The notes beneath the pieces were generated by a model. It did not search any database, was not told the DNA's origin, and saw nothing but the letters and a program-made list of their open reading frames with translations. A stretch of 64,000 nucleotides of DNA. It comes from Desulfovibrio sp. ZJ209 (GTDB taxonomy: Bacteria; Desulfobacterota; Desulfovibrionia; Desulfovibrionales; Desulfovibrionaceae). The DNA lies in NCBI RefSeq assembly GCF_011039135.1, contig NZ_JAAKEJ010000004.1:1-64000 (forward strand), given 5' to 3'. Numbering within the stretch: the first letter of the stretch is position 1; each line of letters begins with the position of its first letter. Of this stretch, positions 50,896-59,170 are shown one piece after another. A program made the translations under genes and the position numbers.

Positions 50896-52062
50896 CTAGT
50901 CGCCGAAGTGGCCGGCCTCGCGCTTGACGGAGAGGGCGATCTTCCAGAGCAGGGAGAGCACGAGCGCGCCCACGGCATAGACGCCCAGCGCCACGGCGCA
51001 CTCCTTGAAGGTGGGCATATAGGGCGTGAACGCCTCGAACATGTTGGGCGTGAAACCGCCGATGAGCAGGCCGAGGCCCTTGTCGATCCAGCTGGCCGCC
51101 ACCAGCATGATGAGCGCGAGCGGCAGCAGGCGGCTCGTGCGCAGCTGCGGCGGAATGAGGATGGCGAGCGAGCCGAAGGCCATGATGACCGCGGCCCACA
51201 TCCAGTAGCTCACCCACGCGAGGTGCCCGCCATGCCCGGAGAACAGGAACATGATGGGCTCCATGTGGCCCGGGATGTTGCTGTAGAAGGCGGTGAACAG
51301 CTCGAGCAGGTAGAAGAACACGTTGACGCACATGGCGTAGACGATGATGGTGGCCAAGGTCTTGATGGCGTCCTTGCCGGGGTCGAAGCCGGTGAGCCTG
51401 CGCACCACGAAGAGCAGGAGCAGCAGGATGGCGGGACCGGAGCAGAACGCCGAGGAGAGGAAGCGCGCCGCCATGATGGCCGTGAGCCAGTAGTGGCGGC
51501 CGGGGATGCCGGCGTAGAGGAAGGCCGTGACCGTGTGGATGGAGAAGGCCCAGAGAATGGAGATGTAGATGAGCGGCTTCACCCACTTGGGCGGGTCGGT
51601 GTCCTTGAGCTCGGCCTCCAGCGTCACCCAGCCGATGACGATGTTCAGGCCGAGATAGCCGCACAGCACGATCATGTCATAGAACATGACCGAATTGGGC
51701 GTGGGATAGAGCATGACATTGAGCATGCGCTGCGGCTGGCCGAGGTCCACCACGATGAAGAGCGCGCACATGATGACGGCGGCCACGGCCATGAACTCGC
51801 CGAAGATGATCATGCGCTTGAACTTCTTGTAGTGGTGGAAATAGGCGGGCAGCACGAGCATCACCGCCGAGGCGGCCACGCCCACGAAGTAGGTGAACTG
51901 CGAGATGTAGAGCCCCCACGAGACATCGCGGCTCATGCCCGTGATGCCGAGGCCGTTGAAGAGCTGGTCGAGATAGACGATGCCGCAGAGCGCTATGATG
52001 CAGCAGAGGAAGAGCAGCCACACATAGTAGCACCTTGGGCCGGTGAGGAGTTTTTCAAGCAT
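50896..52062 (-). CDS. dsrP: DsrMKJOP complex membrane protein DsrP
   Basis: The 388-aa NrfD/PsrC-type quinone-interacting protein has about ten helices (for example FVGVAASAVMLVLPAYF, IDKGLGLLIGGFTP). In DsrMKJOP it exchanges electrons between the quinone pool and DsrO. It is the last gene of the operon; the gap after dsrO is 11 nt. Confidence 0.93.
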   Translation of the reverse strand: MLEKLLTGPRCYYVWLLFLCCIIALCGIVYLDQLFNGLGITGMSRDVSWGLYISQFTYFVGVAASAVMLVLPAYFHHYKKFKRMIIFGEFMAVAAVIMCALFIVVDLGQPQRMLNVMLYPTPNSVMFYDMIVLCGYLGLNIVIGWVTLEAELKDTDPPKWVKPLIYISILWAFSIHTVTAFLYAGIPGRHYWLTAIMAARFLSSAFCSGPAILLLLLFVVRRLTGFDPGKDAIKTLATIIVYAMCVNVFFYLLELFTAFYSNIPGHMEPIMFLFSGHGGHLAWVSYWMWAAVIMAFGSLAILIPPQLRTSRLLPLALIMLVAASWIDKGLGLLIGGFTPNMFEAFTPYMPTFKECAVALGVYAVGALVLSLLWKIALSVKREAGHFGD

Positions 52063-52073
52063 GGCCTTTCTCC

Positions 52074-52856
52074 TTACACGAGGTAGTAGACGCCGGGCTG
52101 GGTGCCGAGGCTCGGCTTGCGGCGGATGCTGTAATTGGCGGCAAGGGCCTTGCGCACCGGCGAGTCCGGGTCTTCCAGGTCGCCGAAGAGCAGGCGCCCG
52201 TCCGAGGCTTCCACACAGGCCGGGAGCTTGCCTTCATTGAGCCGCTCCACGCAGAAGTTGCACTTTTCCACCACGCCGATCATGCGCGTGGGGAAGGCCG
52301 GGTTGGGCACCGGGTCGGGCAGGTGCAGGCGCGGGTCGATGAAGTTGAAGGAGCGCGCGCCGTAGGGGCAGCCGGCCATGCAGAAACGGCAGCCGATGCA
52401 GCGGTGGTAGTCCATGGCGACGATGCCGTCTTCCATCTTGTAGGTGGCCTGCGTGGGGCACACGCGCACACAGGGCGGATTGGTGCAGTGGTTGCACAGA
52501 AGCATGTAGGGCTTGTCGCGCACCGCCGTGTTCAGGTGGTTGTTCATGTCGTCCGGGAACACGTGGTCAAAGCTGTCCGTCCAGATCCACTTGACGTTGC
52601 GGTCGCCCGGAATGTCGGGGATATTGTGCGCCTTCGCGCAGGCCGCGATGAGCGGCGCGTAGTCGGCCTCGGTCTTCAGGCGGCGCGTGTCGATGACCAT
52701 GGCCCAGCGCTTCGCGTGGAGCATGCCCTCGCGCTTGACATATTTGCCCGGGGCCACCTGGGCTTTCGCCTCGCCCGCAAGCGCCGTCATCCCGCCGGCA
52801 AGGGCAAAGGCCGAAAGCCCCGCCACCTTGAGGAACTTTCTTCTGCTCGTCTTCAT
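52074..52856 (-). CDS. dsrO: DsrMKJOP complex periplasmic iron-sulfur protein DsrO
   Basis: The 260-aa protein has a Tat signal (TSRRKFLKVAG) and four-cluster ferredoxin-type cysteines: CNHCTNPPCVRVCP, CIGCRFCMAGCPYG, CNFCVE...C. It sits on the periplasmic side and passes electrons between DsrJ and DsrP. It overlaps dsrJ by 4 nt (ATGA). Confidence 0.94.
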   Translation of the reverse strand: MKTSRRKFLKVAGLSAFALAGGMTALAGEAKAQVAPGKYVKREGMLHAKRWAMVIDTRRLKTEADYAPLIAACAKAHNIPDIPGDRNVKWIWTDSFDHVFPDDMNNHLNTAVRDKPYMLLCNHCTNPPCVRVCPTQATYKMEDGIVAMDYHRCIGCRFCMAGCPYGARSFNFIDPRLHLPDPVPNPAFPTRMIGVVEKCNFCVERLNEGKLPACVEASDGRLLFGDLEDPDSPVRKALAANYSIRRKPSLGTQPGVYYLV

Positions 52857-53239
52857 CGCTTGCCCTCCGTGGGAATGATGTGGCAAGTCCAGCAGTAGGG
52901 ATAGACGCTGTTGGCCACATGGCACTTTTCGCAGAATTCCGCGTAGTTGGAATGGCACTTCAGACAGGTGTTCTGAAGGCTGATGACCCACTTCTTGCCG
53001 TTGAGCGCGGACTCATACACGCGGTTCTCCTCGCGCAGGGCCTGGTCGCGCCATTCGTCGAGCAGGCGCATGTGCTGGGCGCGCATGAATTCCGTGTCTT
53101 CGATACATTGCTTTTCGCCCGCGGGCAGGACAACGCCGGTCTTGGTGTAGTCCTGGCCGATCCAGCTCGTCCAGAAGGGCGAGCTGAAGACCGCCACAAA
53201 GATGACGATGCCGATGATGACAGCTTTGGCGTTATACAT
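52853..53239 (-). CDS. dsrJ: DsrMKJOP complex triheme cytochrome c DsrJ
   Basis: The 128-aa periplasmic cytochrome has an N-terminal anchor and three heme-binding motifs: CLKCH (92-96), CEKCH (103-107), CWTCH (116-120). Cys45 (GEKQCIED) matches the place of the unusual cysteine heme ligand proposed for the family. It starts immediately after the dsrK stop. Confidence 0.94.
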   Translation of the reverse strand: MYNAKAVIIGIVIFVAVFSSPFWTSWIGQDYTKTGVVLPAGEKQCIEDTEFMRAQHMRLLDEWRDQALREENRVYESALNGKKWVISLQNTCLKCHSNYAEFCEKCHVANSVYPYCWTCHIIPTEGKR

Positions 53240-54898
53240 TTATCGGCCCTCCCCCTGGCTTTCGGCGTTGCCGTCCGCCGGAGCTTCCTCGTCCAGGGCC
53301 TCCTCGGGCAGGTCTTCCTGGCGCAGGTTCATGGTGCGCTTGGCTTCGCCCTTCATGACGAGGGCATTGCCCACAAGCTCGTGCAGGCCGCTGATGGTGC
53401 AGCCCGGGGCCCAGTAGTCGGCGAGCGGCGGCAGGGTGGCGCGGTCGATGGCGCAGACGCAGGCCATGTGGTTGACGCCGTATTTCTGCTGCACATAGCG
53501 CAGGGCGTTGCCGCGCGGCATGCCGGAGCGCATGCGCAGTTCCATGATCTCTTCGGTGTTCAGGCCCGAGCCCGCGCCGCAGCAGAAGGTCTGCTCGCGG
53601 ATGGTGTTCTCGGGCATTTCCACGAAGTTGTCGCAGACATGCTTCAGCACATAGCGGGGCTCGTCCAGAAGGCCCATGCCGCGCGCCGGGTTACAGGAGT
53701 CGTGCCAGGTGGTCACGAGGTTGGCGTTCCTGCGCGGGTCGAGCTTGAGCTTGTTGTGGCGGATGAGGTCGGCCGTGAACTCGGCGATGTGGATCATCTT
53801 GGTGGATTTGGCCACATCGAACACCGTGCCCGTGATGGGCGAGACCGGCACTTCCATGTTGGCCGGCGCCGGGCCGTTGTAGGTGTCCATGTACTGGTTG
53901 ATGACGCGCCACATGTGGCCGCACTCGCCGCCGAGCAGCCACTTGACGTTGAGGCGCTCGGCCTCGGCGTACATCTTGGCGTTGAGCTTCTTCGCCATGT
54001 TGAAGGAGACGAAGGAGCCGAAGTTGCCGCCTTCGGAGGCGTAGGTGGAGAAGGTATAGTCGAGGTCGAGCTCGTGGAAGAGGAGCAGGTAGCCCATGAA
54101 GGTGTAGATGCCCGGCTCCGCGAACACGTCGCCCGAAGGCGTGATGAACAGGATCTCGGCGTTCTTCTTGTTGAAGGGCGTTTTCGGGCGGATGCCGGTG
54201 ACGGTCTCGCAGTCGTCGGCGAGCATCTCCACGATCTCCACATAGGAATGCGGCTGGATGCCCAGATGGTTGCCCGTGAAGCTGCAGTTCTTCACCGGGT
54301 CCATGATCCAGTGGAGCCCGAGGCCCACCTCGTGCAGCAGTTCGCGCACGATCATGGTGATTTCGGCGGTGTCGATGCCGTAGGGGCAGAAGAGCGAGCA
54401 GCGGCGGCATTCCGTGCACTGGTAGGCGTAGTAGAAGAGCTCCTTCACCACGTGCATGTCCCAGCCGCGCGCGCCCACGCGCTTGCCGAGCAGCTTGCCG
54501 AGCATGGTGTGGTCGCGCCGGTAGAGCGAGCGCAGAAGCTCGGCGCGCAGCACGGGCATGTTCTTGGGGTCATTGGTGCCCAGGAAGAAGTGGCACTTGT
54601 CCGCGCAGGCGCCGCAGCGCACGCAGATGTCCATGAAGAGCTTGAGCGAGCGGTGCTTCTCGAGCCTGTCGGCGAAGGCGTCGCAGAGGATCTTTTCCCA
54701 GTCTTCGGGGAGGTTCCAGTTTTCGGCCGTGGGGTCCCACTCATGGGGATGCGGCATGTGCAGCATCTCCATGGTCTCCATCTTGGCCGGGTAGCAGTAG
54801 CTGCCGGGGATGAAGTCCGGCTTGGTGTCGAACCAGTCCTTGTCCGGAAAGGCCGGGCGGCTGGCGACGAGCATTTGCGGCGTGGGGAGTTTTGCCAT
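53240..54898 (-). CDS. dsrK: DsrMKJOP complex HdrD-like catalytic subunit DsrK
   Basis: The 552-aa cytoplasmic iron-sulfur protein has two ferredoxin-type clusters (CVRCGACADKC, CTECRRCSLFCPYG) and a CCG domain (SCNPARG, CCGAGSG) that holds the special cubane cluster. It is thought to reduce the DsrC trisulfide, joining membrane electron flow to sulfite reduction. The Pro/Glu-rich C-terminal tail of about 25 residues is an extra. Confidence 0.95.
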   Translation of the reverse strand: MAKLPTPQMLVASRPAFPDKDWFDTKPDFIPGSYCYPAKMETMEMLHMPHPHEWDPTAENWNLPEDWEKILCDAFADRLEKHRSLKLFMDICVRCGACADKCHFFLGTNDPKNMPVLRAELLRSLYRRDHTMLGKLLGKRVGARGWDMHVVKELFYYAYQCTECRRCSLFCPYGIDTAEITMIVRELLHEVGLGLHWIMDPVKNCSFTGNHLGIQPHSYVEIVEMLADDCETVTGIRPKTPFNKKNAEILFITPSGDVFAEPGIYTFMGYLLLFHELDLDYTFSTYASEGGNFGSFVSFNMAKKLNAKMYAEAERLNVKWLLGGECGHMWRVINQYMDTYNGPAPANMEVPVSPITGTVFDVAKSTKMIHIAEFTADLIRHNKLKLDPRRNANLVTTWHDSCNPARGMGLLDEPRYVLKHVCDNFVEMPENTIREQTFCCGAGSGLNTEEIMELRMRSGMPRGNALRYVQQKYGVNHMACVCAIDRATLPPLADYWAPGCTISGLHELVGNALVMKGEAKRTMNLRQEDLPEEALDEEAPADGNAESQGEGR

Positions 54899-54910
54899 CG
54901 TGGTGCCTCC

Positions 54911-55930
54911 TTACTCGGCAGCCTTTTCGGGTTGCTTTTCCAGGGGAAGCCCCGCCTCGGCCATGGCGTCGCGGTAGGCGTCCTCGTATTCGGGATAGGT
55001 GAAGTACTGCTTGGGCGGGTTCCAGGGATTGATGTGCCTGATGCGCCGCGAATTGTTGGCCATGTTGCGCGTGGGGCTGAAGAACACGCCGGGCATGTGC
55101 GCGAGCTTGGAGAAGGGGAAGTACATGAGCAGCACACAGACGAGCGTCAGGTGGATGAAGAAGAGCCCGTTGATGCCCGCGGCCGAGACCGGCGCAAAGT
55201 GCGTGAGGCCCATGAGGTAGATCTTCACCTGCGAGATCTCGGTCTTGTCGAAATAGCGCAGGCACAGCCCGCTACAGACGATGCCGAGCAAAAGCCAGAG
55301 CGGGAAATAGTCGTTGGCGAGCGAGATATAGCGCAACCGGTAGTTCCACACGCGGCGCGCCAGAAGGAAGAGCAGGGCCACGAGCGCGAGGCCGCCCGTC
55401 CAGTAGAAGCGCGGGCTTCCCACCTGCATGATGCCGTCGATGGTCTCCACCCAGGTGATGGGCGCGGGCACGGGCTCCATGAAGAAGCGGAAATGGCGGA
55501 TGAAGATGACGAGCACCGAATAGTGGAAGATGAGCGCGAAGGCCCAGAGCCACAGGGAGGAATAGTAGATGAGGCGGGGGCCCTTGTTCACGGGGTCGTT
55601 TTCCACGATCTCCGCGCTGGTGTTGCGGAAGAGCGAGCGGAAGAGGAAGACCTCGGTGAACATGCGCTTGACCACGCCCCAGGTGGTGCTGGGGCAGTCG
55701 ATCTTGGCCTGCTTGATGAAGTCGAGCGACTGCTCCTGGCCGCCGGTGGTGGGGATGCAGAAGGGCACCGGGGATTTCGCCCAGTACGCCATGCGCCAGA
55801 TCATGCCGCCGATGAAGACGAGCACCGCCGCATACGGCAGCACCACGCCGAAGAGCGGCGCGAGCCCCACGCTCGCTCCGATCCAGGCGATGGCCGCGAT
55901 GAGCAGCACGAGGACCAACGATGCAAACAT
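54911..55930 (-). CDS. dsrM: DsrMKJOP complex NarI-like cytochrome b DsrM
   Basis: The 339-aa membrane protein has about six helices and His residues in LIFHYSVLVIFIRHFRFF and GLFFIHLTLV placed for two b hemes. The C terminus (RHINPWNPPKQYF) is the typical contact to DsrK. It is second in the operon, 12 nt before dsrK. Confidence 0.94.
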   Translation of the reverse strand: MFASLVLVLLIAAIAWIGASVGLAPLFGVVLPYAAVLVFIGGMIWRMAYWAKSPVPFCIPTTGGQEQSLDFIKQAKIDCPSTTWGVVKRMFTEVFLFRSLFRNTSAEIVENDPVNKGPRLIYYSSLWLWAFALIFHYSVLVIFIRHFRFFMEPVPAPITWVETIDGIMQVGSPRFYWTGGLALVALLFLLARRVWNYRLRYISLANDYFPLWLLLGIVCSGLCLRYFDKTEISQVKIYLMGLTHFAPVSAAGINGLFFIHLTLVCVLLMYFPFSKLAHMPGVFFSPTRNMANNSRRIRHINPWNPPKQYFTYPEYEDAYRDAMAEAGLPLEKQPEKAAE

Positions 55931-55933
55931 TCC

Positions 55934-56533
55934 CTACCTCGCTTGGCTGGGGTTCTGTCCAGGGGCCGCGTGGTCCCTGGGGGCCTTTTCCGGGCTCTCG
56001 GGCTCCGGGGCTTGCGCCATGCCGGGCCCGTTTTCAAGGCGCTGCGCCCAGCGGGCGAGCTGGGCGTGCTGGTTCTTGATCTCCTTGATGCGCGACTCGG
56101 CCACGGTCTCCCGCGCTTCGGCATAGATGTCGAAGGCGAGCAGCGCCAGGGTGTCGAGGCGCGATTCCGCGTCGAGATAGTCCTCAAGGCGCCCCTTGAG
56201 GCGCATCTCGGGCATGACCTTTTCGCGGAGGATGGGCTTCATGAGATAGAAGACCGCAAGGCTCTGGCTGGGCGCGAACTTCTGCACGGCGCGCAGCTTG
56301 ACGAAGCGGTCAAGCGAGGCGCGCACCGTGGCGGCCTCCACGTCCTCCCCGGCCACGGCGTCGAAGAGCACGCCCGCGGCCTCGCGCGTCATGTGCGCCA
56401 CAGGGTTGGTGAAGGGGTCGCTCGCGGTGCGCAGAAAGCCCGTGGTCTCGAGGGGGTAGGTGGCGAAGACCGCCTCCACCCAGGAGTCGACCACTTCTTT
56501 CTTGTGCGCGCGCAGGATTTTCAGCGATCGCAT
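55934..56533 (-). CDS. RsbRD N-terminal-domain-like protein, first gene of the dsr operon
   Basis: The 199-aa protein is helical and opens LKILRAHKKEVVDSWVEAVFATYP, then FLRTASDPFTNPVAH, the pattern of the RsbRD N-terminal globin-like sensor domain. A conserved His/Arg-poor core and a C-terminal Pro/Glu tail follow. It lies 3 nt before dsrM, so it is made with the complex. A role as a redox or gas sensor, or an assembly factor for the complex, is an inference. Confidence 0.75.
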   Translation of the reverse strand: MRSLKILRAHKKEVVDSWVEAVFATYPLETTGFLRTASDPFTNPVAHMTREAAGVLFDAVAGEDVEAATVRASLDRFVKLRAVQKFAPSQSLAVFYLMKPILREKVMPEMRLKGRLEDYLDAESRLDTLALLAFDIYAEARETVAESRIKEIKNQHAQLARWAQRLENGPGMAQAPEPESPEKAPRDHAAPGQNPSQAR

Positions 56534-56606
56534 GCCCGGCCCGGGTTTGCGCGAAAAAAGGCGCCCGGCGCGTCCGCCGGAACTGCCCCTTCCGCGTGAA
56601 CATGGA

Positions 56607-56643
56607 TTCCCCCGGTATACGGGGGAAAGGGGCTTTGCGTCAA
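56607..56643 (-). promoter_or_regulatory. Sigma-70 promoter of the dsr operon with overlapping palindrome
   Basis: On the minus strand TTGACG (56638-56643) and TATACC (56614-56619) are 18 nt apart. A perfect 8-bp dyad (56607-56614 with 56620-56627, loop gtata) covers the -10 box, a place where a regulator could block transcription. The 349-bp gap 56534-56882 holds this, the divergent promoter at 56820, and nothing else I can see. Confidence 0.65.
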
Positions 56644-56819
56644 GTCCTCCCCGTGCTTTTGCAGGGGAACAAGGCAGCGGGATCACAGTTGTTTTTGCGA
56701 AAATCCCGAAAAGGTGAAGGCAGGCAGGTTTCGGACGCGTTGCCGCGGCAGCCCCGCGAGCCCATCGGAGGCGCCGGCCTGCGTCCGCAGGCTTTGGGGA
56801 CTGGATCTCGGGAATTTTC

Positions 56820-56848
56820 TTGAAAATGTTTAAAAAAGAGTCTAGGCT
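56820..56848 (+). promoter_or_regulatory. Candidate promoter of the OmpH-like gene
   Basis: TTGAAA (56820-56825) and TAGGCT (56843-56848) are 17 nt apart, 35 nt before the start codon, in an A/T-rich stretch. Confidence 0.4.
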
Positions 56849-56882
56849 GTCGGCTACTTTCTTCAAGAGGAGTCATATCACT

Positions 56883-57476
56883 ATGCGCAGTATCCGAATC
56901 ATCCTGCCCGTGCTCATGGGCCTGCTCGTTCTCACCGGCTGCCAGCAGCAGGAAAGCCAGGTCGCCCAGCCGAAAATCGCCATTGTGGACATGGGCCGCG
57001 TCATGCGCGACAGCGAGCCCGGCAAGGAAGGCGTGAAATTCCTCGAGGCCCAGCAGGCCGGCATGCAGGAACAGCTCGACGCCATCCAGGACCGCCTCGA
57101 AAAGAACCCCAAGGACGAGGCGGCCATGCAGGAGCTCCAACGCGTCTATGCCGCCTCGCAGCAGCGCATGCAGGCCGAGCAGCAGAACGTGGTCAACCTG
57201 CTCTTTGACAGCGTGCAGCGCGTGGTCAACAGCTACCGCGAGGCCCAGGGCTTTGACATGATCCTCGGGGCCGAGGCCGTGGCCTCCTTCAAGCCCGGCG
57301 CGGATGTCACCGCGGCCATCATCGCGGAAGTGAACAAGCAGAAGGTGGAGTTCAAGCCCGTGCCCGAAAGCGCGCTTTCCGGCATGGCCCCCGAGGGCGC
57401 GCCGGAAGCCGCCCCCGCCCCGGCCGTGGTTCCCCCGCCTGCGGAAAAGCCTGCGGAAGCCGCCCCGGCCAACTAG
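56883..57476 (+). CDS. OmpH/Skp-family lipoprotein
   Basis: The 197-aa protein has lipobox LTGC (Cys20). It then has the Skp/OmpH pattern: KIAIVDMGRVM, a long coiled coil with many Gln/Glu (EAQQAGMQEQLD, LQRVYAASQQRMQAEQQ) and GFDMILGAEAV near the end of the domain. The C terminus is Pro/Ala-rich. Skp-type proteins are periplasmic chaperones; the lipid anchor makes this an unusual membrane-held version. The start follows aggag at 10 nt. A single gene ended by a strong terminator. Confidence 0.82.
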   Translation: MRSIRIILPVLMGLLVLTGCQQQESQVAQPKIAIVDMGRVMRDSEPGKEGVKFLEAQQAGMQEQLDAIQDRLEKNPKDEAAMQELQRVYAASQQRMQAEQQNVVNLLFDSVQRVVNSYREAQGFDMILGAEAVASFKPGADVTAAIIAEVNKQKVEFKPVPESALSGMAPEGAPEAAPAPAVVPPPAEKPAEAAPAN

Positions 57477-57522
57477 GCCGCGAAAAAAATGCCGCCGCGC
57501 CGATGCGGCCGCCAACGCAACG

Positions 57523-57551
57523 AAAAACGCCTGCCCCCGGCAGGCGTTTTT
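57523..57551. terminator. Bidirectional intrinsic terminator
   Basis: The stem 57524-57535 with 57540-57551 is perfect, A-rich on the left and T-rich on the right, between the convergent OmpH-like gene and tlyA. Confidence 0.88.
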
Positions 57552-57581
57552 CGTTTTCTCGCTTTTTCGCCCGCTTTCCGT

Positions 57582-58352
57582 TCACTCCGGGCGCCGAAAC
57601 AGGGCCATATATTCCTGGTTGCCCTTGGGTCCCTTGATGGCCGCCGGGAGCACGCCGCCGGCCTCGAGGCCGAGCACCCCGGTGCAGAAAGTGACGATCT
57701 TGTCCACCGCGCGCTGGCGGGCGGCCTCGTCGCGCACCACGCCGCGCACGGCCTCGCCCGGGCCGAGCTCGAACTGCGGCTTGATGAGCAGGGCCGCGAG
57801 GCCCCCGGGCCTGAGCCACGCCATGCAGGGCGGTAATATCAGGGTGAGCGAGATGAAGGAGACATCGCCCGTGAGCAGGTCCACGGGCTCGGGAATGAGC
57901 CCCGGCTCGGCGTAGCGCAGGTTCACGCCCTCGAGGTTGACCACGCGGGGGTCGGCGCGCAAGCGTTCGTGGAGCTGGGCGCGCCCCACGTCCACGGCAT
58001 AGACGCGGGCGGCCCCGCGCTGGAGCAGGCAGTCGGTGAAGCCGCCGGTGGAGGCGCCGGCATCCACGCAGGCCAGGCCCGTGACATCAAGATGGAAATT
58101 GTCGAGCAGGGTGAGCAGCTTGTAGGCGCCGCGGCTCACATAGCGCTCGCCTGGCAGAAGCGCGAGCCGCGTGCCCTGGGGATAGCCGTGGCCCGGCTTG
58201 GGCACCGGCACAGGGTGCTGCCCCGGGGGCGAACCCTCTGGCGGCGCGAGCGCGATGCGCCCGGCCATGATGAGGCTGCGCGCCTTTTCGCGGCTTTCGG
58301 CCAGGCCCTGCTCAAAGGCGAGCTGGTCGGCGCGCACGCGGGCCTTGGCCAT
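57582..58352 (-). CDS. tlyA: rRNA 2'-O-methyltransferase TlyA
   Basis: The 256-aa protein has an N-terminal S4 RNA-binding domain (VRADQLAFEQGLAESREKARSLIMAGRI), then an FtsJ-like Rossmann domain with VDAGASTGGFTDCLLQRGA and YAVDVG. TlyA methylates cytidine 2'-O in 16S/23S rRNA; loss gives resistance to some ribosome drugs. The start at 58352 is consistent with the family. It is 5 nt after motB, so it is in the mot transcript. Confidence 0.9.
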   Translation of the reverse strand: MAKARVRADQLAFEQGLAESREKARSLIMAGRIALAPPEGSPPGQHPVPVPKPGHGYPQGTRLALLPGERYVSRGAYKLLTLLDNFHLDVTGLACVDAGASTGGFTDCLLQRGAARVYAVDVGRAQLHERLRADPRVVNLEGVNLRYAEPGLIPEPVDLLTGDVSFISLTLILPPCMAWLRPGGLAALLIKPQFELGPGEAVRGVVRDEAARQRAVDKIVTFCTGVLGLEAGGVLPAAIKGPKGNQEYMALFRRPE

Positions 58353-58357
58353 GCGGC

Positions 58358-59065
58358 TCAGTAGACCACGCTGTAGGACATGACCTCGGGCCGGTGGAAG
58401 AAAAACTCCACGCGGCGGTTCACGGCGCGGCTTTCCTCCGAGATGCCGGGCTTGAGCGGCCGCGTCTCGCCGTAGGCCACGCCGCGCAGGCGCGTGGGCT
58501 TGACGCCGTGGTCCGCGAGGTAGCGCAGCACGGCCGCGGCGCGGGCGCCGGAAAGCTCCCACGGCGAGTCATAGGGCGGCCGGGCCTCGCTGCCGTCGGC
58601 ATGGCCGCGTACCACGAGATAGAGGTTGTATTCCTTCATGATGTCGAGCACGTCGCCCAAAACCTTGATGCCCTCGGGCTGGAGGGCCACCTCGCCGGGC
58701 TTGAACATGATGTCCGAATTGACGCGCAGCTGCACGCCCACGTCGTCGGCGCTGATGCCCGAGGCGTTCTGCGGCACCGCGTCGGCCATGAGCATCTGCT
58801 TGAGCTTCTGGGCGATGGCGTAGTGGGATTTCTCCACCTCGCTGATCTTGAGGTCGCGCGTGTCGATCTTGTCCGTGTTCTGGATGAAGGGATTGTTGGA
58901 CACGGGCGAGGTGGCGCTGGAGTCGAAGTTGCGCTCGCCGCTGAAATAGGCGGCGAGGCCGGCGCGGGTCTCCGGCGGCACCATGTTCAAGATCCAGAGC
59001 AGGAGAAAGAAGGCCATCATGGCCGTCACGAAGTCGGCGTAGGCCACTTTCCATGCGCCGCTCAT
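58358..59065 (-). CDS. motB: Flagellar motor stator MotB
   Basis: The 235-aa protein has one membrane helix with the proton-carrying Asp11 (YADFVTAMMAFFLLLW), a linker, and an OmpA-type peptidoglycan-binding domain (VVRGHADGSE, LSGARAAAVLRYL, NRRVEF). Compared with E. coli MotB, the basic cytoplasmic tail before the helix is missing; the protein begins MSGAWKVAYAD. The start at 59065 has a strong aaggagg box, so the short form looks real. Confidence 0.9.
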   Translation of the reverse strand: MSGAWKVAYADFVTAMMAFFLLLWILNMVPPETRAGLAAYFSGERNFDSSATSPVSNNPFIQNTDKIDTRDLKISEVEKSHYAIAQKLKQMLMADAVPQNASGISADDVGVQLRVNSDIMFKPGEVALQPEGIKVLGDVLDIMKEYNLYLVVRGHADGSEARPPYDSPWELSGARAAAVLRYLADHGVKPTRLRGVAYGETRPLKPGISEESRAVNRRVEFFFHRPEVMSYSVVY

Positions 59066-59170
59066 AGTGCCTCCTTGTATGGCAAGGCCGGCTTGGCCCG
59101 AAAACTCCATTCCCGCATACGGGGCATGCGGGAATGGACAGTGATTTGCAAGATGCTTGCCGTGCCCGGC

